Positions 59,101 to 61,740 of a stretch of 64,000 bases of DNA are shown piece after piece. The position numbers and the translations under genes were made by a program. The notes beneath the pieces are model-generated. The model did not search any database. It had not been told where the DNA came from and was given only the letters and a program-made list of their open reading frames with translations. Source of the DNA: Istiophorus platypterus (lineage: Eukaryota; Chordata; Actinopteri; Istiophoriformes; Istiophoridae); the NCBI GenBank assembly GCA_016859345.1, contig CM029119.1, positions 2,276,609 through 2,340,608 of the forward strand, given 5' to 3'. How positions within the stretch are numbered: position 1 is the stretch's first letter; each line of letters starts with the position of its first letter.

Positions 59101-61740
59101 AATCCCAAAATCCAGGTGTTCTAATCTTGTCACACCATACCCAAGAATAGGCTGCAATCACTGCCAAAGGTGCTTCAACTGAATAATAACTCAAGGGTCT
59201 GAATATTTATGTCAATGTGATATTTAATTTTTTTCTATTTAATCAAATTTGCAAAAATTTCTAAAATTCGGTTTTGCTTAGTCCCACTACTGACTTCCAG
59301 GAGAGGCTTTTTAACATTATGTTTCAAAATAAAAATGACTGGCTTGTGGAACTCTCTCATCATGTTGTCCTCTTTGACCAGACTCAGAACTACTTCCTTG
59401 GTTGTTTCCTGTTGAAGTTTGGCCTGACAGTGTGTGCCTACCTGTTGGCCTTTGGGTTCACCCTGCAGGAGTTCTGCCTTAGAAGCAGCAACTTCACCTT
59501 AGCTGACAATACTACTGTCACTTGCCTTCACATACTCACAGCCAGGTGAGACAAATGTTATCTCTAACTATCCCACTGTTGTAAGTACACCAGTTGCTAT
59601 ATTCAAAGGCTCATTTTTAACAACGTATCACAGTTAATTTCAGGGTGATATTAATGCTAAAAATGATAGCGCACTGTTTACTGAGAGTCACACATGATAG
59701 AGAACAAAAATTAGAAGAAAGACAGGTTTCTTGAATCAAGAGTTGATGAAAGCAATTGTTTTTCTGTGTGACTGCAGTTCTTCAGATGAGGCTCCTCACT
59801 GGTTCAGTGAGCTGTCTAATGGCCTGCTGCTGACTCAAAAGGTCATGGCAGGGTTTCTTGTCTTACACACAGGTAGGGCCTCTATATCATACTGTTTGCT
59901 TCATAGACCATGGTCAAGCCCACTCATTTTTTTCATGTTTATTAAAATCAGTCCTTTTTCTTCTTTTTTTCACTTTTAATGTCATTTTCCAGTGGTGATC
60001 TCCCTCAGCTATGTCCACCGCTCTCAGCCTCTGTGGAGAAAGAGTCCATTCAGCAATACCTGGTGGTGTCTCACTGTGCCTGTGGTGTAAGTTACCACAT
60101 CATTCATATGCCCTACAGATTTAGAGTTCTGGGGTTTTTTTGTCAGATCATTTAGATTAATACAACTGCATCAATACAGAAATGTCCACCCCCTCCAGCT
60201 GTTCTGTTTTGCATGTCTCTTATTGTTCAGTGTGCAGTCACAGACCAAAGCTTGGTTTATACTTGCTGCAAAGTGTTAAGCCCATTAACCCCTCGAATCT
60301 TAACAGTCCTGCTGCAGCCTATAAAAGGTTTTCATTCATTGTGTCTTTGTCACATATCATCCATGGTAGCACGACTGCAACACTAGACAGCCGTATCATG
60401 TGTGACCTGGTGGTGCTGTCATTAAGTGCTTTCCCCAAAATAACTGTTTACAGCATTTCATTCATAATGTGGTAAAGAGCAGAGCTGGTGTACAGTATGC
60501 TTTTAGAATCAGAGTTAATCAGAGTTACATCTAGGTAACTGGTATTTCATCTTTAGCCGCTTGGCTTTGTTTGTGTTGTTACACTCAATGTGATAGAGAG
60601 CGGTGATCATGTTGAGCAGGTTTGCAGTGGAGATGTCTTTAACTGAGTCTTTCTGTAACTTGCTTTTGTTTAATTCCCTCCTACAGAATGTTTTGCAGCA
60701 TCAGAAACTTAAAAGAGGAGAAATGAGCAGCCAAACTGAACAACCACAACTCTTGTAATCTCCACATGGCATTTCCGTAGCCCTTGATAATATGGAGTTA
60801 CATTTTTAGGAGATGAACTCTAGCTAAAGTGTACCCATGAGGCTATTTGCATAAACTCTACAGCAACGCTGAAAGCCCTTAATGGCAGCCGAGAATTTAC
60901 AACTTCCTTTCACCAAGACCAGAGTGTTGATGCAGCAGGGGTGCTGATGATAACTTTCTCAGTTGTAAAATACTTTATCACTATTTTTTGACACCATGTT
61001 GCTTGTTCCAGTATTCTTATTAATGATATGGATCATATACACTAAATCAAATTGGCATTTCTTTGCAGGCTTTCTGTATAAATCACACATTAGATTATTA
61101 ACCTTGTCTCCTTTCTCTCCCCAGGCTGCTTAGCCAGATTGTTCAGGCTTTAGTGGATTACCAGTTGTGGCGCGACAAGGGCAGCTCCCTGACCTTTAAC
61201 CTTGGTGACATACCGCTGCTAGCTTGGGTGCTGGTCTCTCTGTCCCCATTGGTGGTGGTGGTGGTAAACGAAGTGGTGAAGCTACACGAAATACGGTATG
61301 AAATGAAGCCCAGGAGGAACTGAATTCAAAACAGCATAGAAGACATTCATAAGATCATTATGAGATGAGAGACATATATATGTAGCTTGTTTGACAATTT
61401 ATTGAAATAATGAGGAATGGAACTAGAGGAGATTTTTGAGAAACAGATGGAAGAAAGAAGCATGAGGAGAGAATACCAAGCTAATATCACAGTTCTATAT
61501 TGCAGGAAAAAAGAATGGGATTAGTGTGGGATTACTGAGTGTATTTTTTTAGTGATCAGATCAGCCTTTGATTTTCACTTTCAGTGTGTTGTGAAGCTGA
61601 AAAATTTGGCAAATTTGTATTCATTTCCTAATCAAAAACTCTGGTTTGTCTCCTCTCTCCATTTCAGGGTGCGAGTTCGCTACCAGAAAAGACAGAAGCT
61701 GCAGTTTGAAACGAAGCTGGGAATGAACTCTCCATTCTGA
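16350..61740 (+). CDS. tmem94: Transmembrane protein 94 (P-type-ATPase-like, ER Mg2+ handling), complete gene
   Basis: Thirty-one coding exons from the ATG at 18179 to the TGA ending at 61740 join in one frame: 4104 nt, 1367 aa, close to human TMEM94 (about 1356 aa). Long blocks match that family, including LPVSLLVEGDIIALRPGQE, AEDFVCDYHLEMLSLSQDQQ, KKVLDFYQRACLSGYCSAFA and the C-terminus QKLQFETKLGMNSPF. Hydrophobic segments lie near 68-84, 94-112, 284-300, 321-339 and, at the C-terminus, about 1098-1120, 1125-1146, 1173-1195, 1243-1263, 1278-1296 and 1315-1335, as in a ten-helix P-type ATPase fold. The usual DKTGT is DKQGI at Asp418 and GDGxND is GSSAN at 1007-1011. Human TMEM94 has been described both as an ER Mg2+ ATPase (ERMA) and as a factor in CNNM-linked Mg2+ transport; variants cause a neurodevelopmental syndrome. 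Identity is near certain; the transport mechanism is not settled. Confidence 0.95.
16363..16380 (+). promoter_or_regulatory. Five-codon upstream ORF (MAAAL) overlapping the YY1 site
   Basis: ATG GCT GCC GCG CTG TAG lies within the YY1-like element at the presumed transcription start. It would be in the mRNA only if transcription starts upstream of 16363. Confidence 0.4.
17828..18178 (+). promoter_or_regulatory. tmem94: tmem94 exon 2 leader (5' UTR) with several upstream ATGs
   Basis: Acceptor ttcatccacag at 17827. The exon runs to the donor at 18203. Before the main ATG it holds uORFs at 17836-17883 (15 aa), 17946-18146 (66 aa) and 18157-18195 (12 aa, overlapping the main start). An internal cag/gtgtggg near 17940 could allow a shorter leader by splicing. 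Confidence 0.6.
18157..18195 (+). promoter_or_regulatory. Upstream ORF overlapping the tmem94 start codon
   Basis: The ATG at 18157 has A at -3 (adequate context). It reads 12 codons in a different frame and ends 14 nt past the main ATG (18179). Ribosomes using it would miss the tmem94 start. The main start has a strong context (gccATGg). Confidence 0.55.
18179..18202 (+). CDS. tmem94: tmem94 coding exon 1 (residues 1-8)
   Basis: MEQQDKKQ in strong Kozak context (gccATGg), donor gtaagt. It joins in phase 0 to the exon at 28527 across a 10.3-kb intron. The start is chosen by context and frame. Confidence 0.75.
18290..18560. repeat. Probable dispersed repeat (TTAGTCAACTAAAACT type)
   Basis: Several tttagt/agtcaac words and a T-rich run resemble a dispersed fish repeat built on attagtcaactaaaa. 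Class unknown. 18560-19800 holds nothing I can name. Confidence 0.35.
19816..20045 (+). repeat. Dispersed teleost repeat (AATTAGTTGATT / CCAAACATTC type), copy 1
   Basis: A run of attagttgatt-like words is followed by aaaatgccaaacattctttg and cagcttctcgcatgtgatg. It shares this order with 25500-25810, so the two are copies of one family. I recognise it as a common fish intron repeat. Confidence 0.6.
20220..21190 (+). mobile_element. Degenerate Tc1/mariner transposon, copy A
   Basis: Broken transposase text includes SSPDLNPIEHSFQFLKTKLR (frame at 20797-21105), a form of the Tc1 SPDLNPIE motif near the catalytic C-terminus, and upstream VIGVTADRSSRMNPEVYRF. Stops and frameshifts interrupt it. 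It shares long blocks with copy B at 22.33-23.05 kb. Terminal repeats were not resolved. Confidence 0.7.
22330..23055 (+). mobile_element. Degenerate Tc1/mariner transposon, copy B (truncated)
   Basis: It begins caccactggtaacatttag, matching copy A near 20397. Further shared blocks are aggaaaggaacagct, aaagccaccacatca and gctgatagaagcagcagg. The C-terminal piece reads FDFLKRKLRAERPTDKYQLK. It is shorter than copy A and frame-broken. Confidence 0.7.
24039..24268 (+). repeat. 116-bp tandem duplication (two near-identical copies)
   Basis: The unit starting gtaaaaaatactttacacc at 24039 recurs at 24155, offset 116 bp. By eye the copies differ at one clear position (acaacg versus acaatg) before diverging after about 24268. 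Confidence 0.9.
25220..25270 (+). repeat. (GT)n/(GA)n compound microsatellite
   Basis: Interrupted GT run (with GC steps) followed by GA repeats. Open frames across it on both strands are artefacts of the repeat. Confidence 0.9.
25500..25810 (+). repeat. Dispersed teleost repeat, copy 2
   Basis: It has actaatcaattagtcgattt, then aaaataccaaacattctctgg, cagcttctcactgtgaggat and ctgctttttctctg-like text. Related to 19816-20045 but longer. Confidence 0.6.
25985..26235 (+). repeat. Dispersed teleost repeat (GCATGTTCTCCCCATGCAT type)
   Basis: It contains tttgcatgttctccccatgc, ccttccacagtctaaaaaca, ggttaattggcaactc, gactggcgatctgtccagg and atcagctgggataggctt. These are hallmarks of a repeat present in thousands of copies in teleost genomes. 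I am unsure of its formal class. Confidence 0.65.
26855..28450 (+). mobile_element. Tc1-like element of the AAAGTATTCAGACCCC family, split by a solo LTR
   Basis: Left end agaaagtattcagacccctt at 26861-26880. The right end carries gacaaaatgtgg and then ttctgaatacttttct up to about 28446, roughly its inverse. Non-autonomous or decayed transposase DNA lies between, interrupted at 27197-28054 by an LTR. Confidence 0.6.
27197..28054 (-). mobile_element. Solo LTR (858 bp) of an LTR retrotransposon
   Basis: Termini are TGTTACAG...TTCATAACA on the + strand, i.e. TGTTA...TAACA inverted ends with TG..CA. On the - strand a TATAAAAG box (27782-27789) is followed by AATAAA (27269-27274), in the order expected for U3-R-U5. 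No internal coding region or second LTR is present. The flanks (acat / atat) do not give a clean target-site duplication. Confidence 0.65.
28527..28646 (+). CDS. tmem94: tmem94 coding exon 2 (residues 9-48)
   Basis: Acceptor cattgtag, donor gtacac. It encodes EEDAVTLGLSTGQALVKLRD and an amphipathic, probably coiled helix (QLSSLLEQHQ). It matches the TMEM94 N-terminus (LGLST motif). Confidence 0.92.
29008..29135 (+). CDS. tmem94: tmem94 coding exon 3 (residues 49-90, membrane segment 1)
   Basis: Acceptor gttttcatag, donor gtaggt. It encodes the family motif YHGNRHSCLHWPGA and hydrophobic segment 1 (LTLLVVLGLLCC). 128 nt, leaves phase 2. Confidence 0.93.
29405..29589 (+). mobile_element. 185-bp Tc1-derived MITE with TA target duplication
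   Basis: It starts CAGTCTTGGTTAAAATG and ends ATTTTATACCAGGATTG. The two ends pair as imperfect terminal inverted repeats of about 39 bp. TA flanks both sides (29403-29404 and 29590-29591). Its interior matches the end of the 38-kb Tc1 element, so it is an internal-deletion derivative. Confidence 0.8.
29630..31330 (+). mobile_element. Degenerate Tc1-like transposon
   Basis: Left end ctacagtggctggaaaaaag. Near 30.9-31.1 kb, broken transposase text has LEWPSQSPDLNQIEML, the Tc1 catalytic-domain motif. The right side (aagggttaactttctttttc, then a ttgtgggttatta block complementary to the left side) suggests inverted ends. It contains a pure A run of 28. Confidence 0.6.
30717..30744 (+). repeat. 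Poly(A) tract of 28
   Basis: Uninterrupted A run inside the Tc1-like relic. Poly-Phe and poly-Lys frames across it are meaningless. Confidence 0.95.
31540..32330. repeat. Probable unclassified interspersed repeat
   Basis: Text such as aaccaactggcagccagtgta and gaggagtgatatggtctctt resembles a repeat common in fish (cagccagtg...gtgatatggtctc). Ends and class are not resolved. 32330-33600 shows nothing else I can name. Confidence 0.45.
33780..34330 (-). mobile_element. Non-LTR retrotransposon fragment (zinc-binding-like C-terminus)
   Basis: On the - strand, about 33994 to 33812, the frame reads RLKFLIQAVYSILPSPSNLH and then ACPFCQGRGSLEHILSCC. The CxxC...HxxxxC pattern and preceding text are typical of the region after a LINE-type reverse transcriptase. 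Family not determined. Confidence 0.6.
34610..34912 (+). mobile_element. Tc1-like element, right-end fragment
   Basis: The segment ends with aaagggttcaaatactttt and tgccgctgtag, the typical terminus of Tc1 relatives found elsewhere in the window (aagggtt...actttttc). Only the right side is recognisable. Confidence 0.45.
35179..35315 (+). CDS. tmem94: tmem94 coding exon 4 (membrane segment 2)
   Basis: Acceptor catgtatacag, donor gtgagt. It encodes ELVNAALLLLFLLNLLLVG, then a basic cytosolic stretch (RQERLKRSEMVRRLKG). Confidence 0.94.
35910..36115 (+). CDS. tmem94: tmem94 coding exon 5 (actuator-like region)
   Basis: Acceptor gtactccag, donor gtgagt. It encodes YPDLYTPSSPSWSLHWTYRD and LVEGDIIALRPGQEAF, resembling the PGDIV element of P-type actuator domains (VEGD at residues 184-187). 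Confidence 0.96.
37056..37207 (+). CDS. tmem94: tmem94 coding exon 6
   Basis: Acceptor cctctgcag, donor gtaggg. It encodes DDEHIVLEPGDLFPPFSPPP and HRLFRVVRTPVLE. No TGES dephosphorylation motif is visible where a canonical actuator domain would have one. Confidence 0.95.
37631..37733 (+). CDS. tmem94: tmem94 coding exon 7 (start of membrane segment 3)
   Basis: Acceptor tttcaacag, donor gtgagc. It encodes LALCRPITVLDNERFTVQSV and runs into hydrophobic segment 3. Confidence 0.94.
37867..37953 (+). CDS. tmem94: tmem94 coding exon 8 (membrane segment 3)
   Basis: Acceptor gcttttag, donor gtagaa. It encodes VAFLLVNTIRYFCDAPS and onward. 29 codons, phase 0 on both sides. Confidence 0.92.
38021..39492 (+). 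mobile_element. 1.47-kb Tc1/mariner transposon relic, source-type of the 29.4-kb MITE
   Basis: Flanked by TA (38019-38020 and 39493-39494). The left end TAGTCCTGGTTGAGATTATT and the right-end block (agtgaccttggacatttta through ggttccagtaatttcag) match the MITE at 29405. The interior has decayed transposase text, e.g. LPTVKHGEGSIMLWGCFAAS at 38.84-38.91 kb. It occupies about 89% of the 37954-39615 intron. Confidence 0.8.
39616..39732 (+). CDS. tmem94: tmem94 coding exon 9 (membrane segment 4)
   Basis: Acceptor tatttgcag, donor gtgagt. It encodes LMGVLPILPLLFPVMWVLV, with several prolines as in the ion-site helix M4 of P-type ATPases, then GEARVLAEFSRVSP. Confidence 0.95.
41778..41899. repeat. 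AT/TA-rich low-complexity tract
   Basis: Degenerate TATA/GTATAT repeats directly left of the Tc1 element at 41900, with many TA dinucleotides suitable as Tc1 targets. Confidence 0.8.
41900..43445 (+). mobile_element. Tc1-like transposon with IR/DR ends, transposase broken
   Basis: Each end has two direct repeats: left outer ggtaaaataactattgaaca (from 41905) and inner gaaaaagtattgaacacatg (42081-42100); right inner gtgtgttcaatacttttttt (from 43282) and outer tgtgttcaatacttatttta (43421-43440). This is the IR/DR layout known from Sleeping Beauty-type elements. A transposase remnant runs between. Confidence 0.85.
42277..43265 (+). pseudogene. Tc1 transposase pseudogene
   Basis: From ATG (MGKSKELS) a stop follows at once. 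Later pieces are the paired DNA-binding part (CPRKISDIGVKRINRRVV, ISNALNRYGLSARSPHKTP), TVKFGGGTIMVWGCFSADGT, and LEWPRQSPDLNPI followed by a stop. At least several stops and frame changes remove activity. Confidence 0.85.
44075..44122 (+). repeat. (CA)n microsatellite
   Basis: Perfect AC repeat of about 24 units, 58 bp upstream of tmem94 coding exon 10. Length variation here could be a marker. Confidence 0.95.
44180..44236 (+). CDS. tmem94: tmem94 coding exon 10
   Basis: Acceptor cttgccccag, donor gtataa. 57 nt encoding LAKFSEDTLSSYTEVVSSQ. Confidence 0.92.
45288..45440 (+). repeat. Tc1-like element end fragment (ACCGATCAGCCACAATATTAAAACC type)
   Basis: The stretch caccgatcagccacaatatt then aaaaccagttaccaatatg matches the conserved terminus of a mariner/Tc1 family common in fish. 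Only the end is recognisable. 45440-46740 holds nothing I can name. Confidence 0.5.
46750..47404 (+). mobile_element. Tc1-like element of the TATTCAGACCCC family, decayed
   Basis: Left inner repeat aaaacgtatgcagaccctta (about 46825), right inner atgggtctgaatactttttg (about 47200) and right outer aggggtctgaataccttctg followed by tagccactgta (about 47404). The left outer repeat is not clear. The interior is gene-poor and antisense-transposase-like. Confidence 0.6.
47970..48074 (+). CDS. tmem94: tmem94 coding exon 11
   Basis: Acceptor tttatgcag, donor gtgagt. It encodes EMLRCVWRHLVGVLKGESQ and SSLLHTLGSVT, directly before the phosphorylation-loop exon. Confidence 0.94.
48830..49000. repeat. Probable dispersed repeat (AGCGACTT type)
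   Basis: Recurring gcgactt/gcaactttttggcaaacc words resemble a dispersed fish repeat. Class unknown. Confidence 0.35.
49717..49890 (+). CDS. tmem94: tmem94 coding exon 12 (DKQG phosphorylation-loop equivalent)
   Basis: Acceptor tatgtctag, donor gtgtgg. It encodes VLCCVDKQGILSWPNPSPE; Asp418-Lys-Gln-Gly sits where P-type ATPases have DKTGT. It is followed by FFSGRVEPPH and an acidic stretch. Confidence 0.96.
50094..50315 (+). CDS. tmem94: tmem94 coding exon 13
   Basis: Acceptor ttttgtacag, donor gtagaa. Low-complexity, probably disordered insert (residues 471-544) ending with the family motif SGSNVSFSHDTEGGEDE. Confidence 0.93.
50450..50762 (+). CDS. tmem94: tmem94 coding exon 14 (nucleotide-binding-like region)
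   Basis: Largest coding exon (313 nt). Acceptor ctatctccag, donor gtgagc. It encodes AEDFVCDYHLEMLSLSQDQQ, LPSLKPLGLNIMLNLCNASV and VPWGLCELSRLIG. Confidence 0.96.
51698..51871 (+). CDS. tmem94: tmem94 coding exon 15
   Basis: Acceptor tatatcag, donor gtgagt. It encodes GFTPGARELFKQENHLALYQ and PPMSHLISLFVRD. Confidence 0.94.
52037..52139 (+). CDS. tmem94: tmem94 coding exon 16
   Basis: Acceptor ctgttgtag, donor gtgcag. It encodes QMLSHGSADLILEACTDFWD and DIYPLSGSDR. Confidence 0.94.
52734..52942 (+). CDS. tmem94: tmem94 coding exon 17
   Basis: Acceptor ctgtgttacag, donor gtacga. It encodes KKVLDFYQRACLSGYCSAFA, SSQLNGKCVEL and WSSD. These resemble the nucleotide-domain end of P-type ATPases. 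Confidence 0.95.
53061..53242 (+). CDS. tmem94: tmem94 coding exon 18
   Basis: Acceptor atgtctgcag, donor gttaac (non-consensus after GT). It encodes ALSGQIFMGMVSSQFQAR and IRFVYFSMEDELRSK. Confidence 0.94.
53972..54104 (+). CDS. tmem94: tmem94 coding exon 19
   Basis: The acceptor follows a GT-rich tract (gtgtgtgcag); donor gtaaaa. It encodes VFAEKMGLETGWNCHISLTP and SLHEDLNQ. The LETGWNCHISL block is like the P-domain KxxLETGWN motif seen in P4/P5 relatives. Confidence 0.94.
54784..54899 (+). CDS. tmem94: tmem94 coding exon 20
   Basis: Acceptor aatgtgacag, donor gtaaat. Acidic segment LLQEEEAHSDLASFQPTDSD then VPSFLEDCNR. Confidence 0.93.
55116..55215 (+). CDS. tmem94: tmem94 coding exon 21 (FTD hinge)
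   Basis: Acceptor tttatgtcag, donor gtgagt. It encodes LPRGIHQVRPHL and VPLLVPLFTDCTPD. FTD at 981-983 lies where TGD is found in P-type ATPases. Confidence 0.94.
55496..55604 (+). CDS. tmem94: tmem94 coding exon 22 (GDGxND-equivalent degraded)
   Basis: Acceptor tctttatag, donor gtaaac. It encodes MCEMMKIMQENREVTCCLGS and then SANFRNSRLFLQSDL. Gly1007-Ser-Ser-Ala-Asn1011 replaces the Mg2+-binding GDGxND. Confidence 0.94.
56168..56432 (-). repeat. tRNA-derived SINE
   Basis: On the - strand the element starts ggcgtggttgtggctcagta, with an A-box-like TGGCTCAGTAAG, then a B-box-like GGTTGTTCAATCTCC about 40 nt on. The body runs to ctagaaaagtgctatagaaa, a signature of a widespread fish SINE. It is intronic in tmem94, opposite in orientation. 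Confidence 0.65.
56631..56820 (+). CDS. tmem94: tmem94 coding exon 23
   Basis: Acceptor gcctccacag, donor gttaga. It encodes SIALDPLYPSQCSWETFGYA, a Gly-rich loop, LSPLRLSGQLNSLGC and VSMVKLIEQ. Confidence 0.94.
57427..57504 (+). CDS. tmem94: tmem94 coding exon 24 (membrane segment 5)
   Basis: Acceptor ctcttccag, donor gtgaga. It encodes ARHTTYGIRK then CFLFLLQCQLSLVIIQ. Confidence 0.93.
58002..58087 (+). CDS. tmem94: tmem94 coding exon 25 (membrane segments 5-6)
   Basis: Acceptor gttgtctgtag, donor gtacac. It encodes FLACLAQLPSPMNTTDILWL and SCFSCPLL. Confidence 0.93.
58190..58271 (+). CDS. tmem94: tmem94 coding exon 26
   Basis: Acceptor tgttgacag, donor gttaga. It encodes SVSLLGKPPDSSVMAVATGK and NLDAIPRK. 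Confidence 0.92.
58371..59280 (+). mobile_element. Tc1-like element of the TATTCAGACCCC family, right end lost
   Basis: Left outer agaaagtattcagtcccctt, left inner aaaactattcagacccttta (about 58530-58550), right inner caagggtctgaatatttatg (about 59192). It fills most of the 58272-59381 intron and ends about 100 bp before the next tmem94 exon. Confidence 0.6.
59382..59545 (+). CDS. tmem94: tmem94 coding exon 27 (membrane segment 7)
   Basis: Acceptor tctttgaccag, donor gtgaga. It encodes NYFLGCFLLKFGLTVCAYLL and FGFTLQEFC, then a lumenal loop with NFT and NTT sequons. Confidence 0.93.
59778..59872 (+). CDS. tmem94: tmem94 coding exon 28 (membrane segment 8)
   Basis: Acceptor gtgactgcag, donor gtaggg. 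It encodes APHWFSELSNGLLLTQKVMA and GFLVLHT. Confidence 0.92.
59993..60086 (+). CDS. tmem94: tmem94 coding exon 29 (membrane segments 8-9)
   Basis: Acceptor cattttccag, donor gtaagt. It encodes VVISLSYVHRSQPLWRKSPF and TWWCLTVPVV. Confidence 0.93.
60087..61124 (+). other. tmem94 intron 29 with a possible alternative terminal exon
   Basis: Mostly unremarkable. A good acceptor (attccctcctacag, ending 60686) is followed in the correct phase by 13 codons and TGA at 60724-60726, which would end the protein before membrane segment 10. No evidence that it is used. Confidence 0.2.
61125..61295 (+). CDS. tmem94: tmem94 coding exon 30 (membrane segments 9-10)
   Basis: Acceptor tctctccccag, donor gtatga. 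It encodes LLSQIVQALVDYQLW, DIPLLAWVLVSLSPLVVVVV and NEVVKLHEIR. Confidence 0.94.
61668..61740 (+). CDS. tmem94: tmem94 last coding exon (cytosolic C-terminus)
   Basis: Acceptor ccatttcag. It encodes VRVRYQKRQKLQFETKLGMN then SPF and TGA. The basic, highly conserved C-terminus is diagnostic of TMEM94. Confidence 0.96.
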
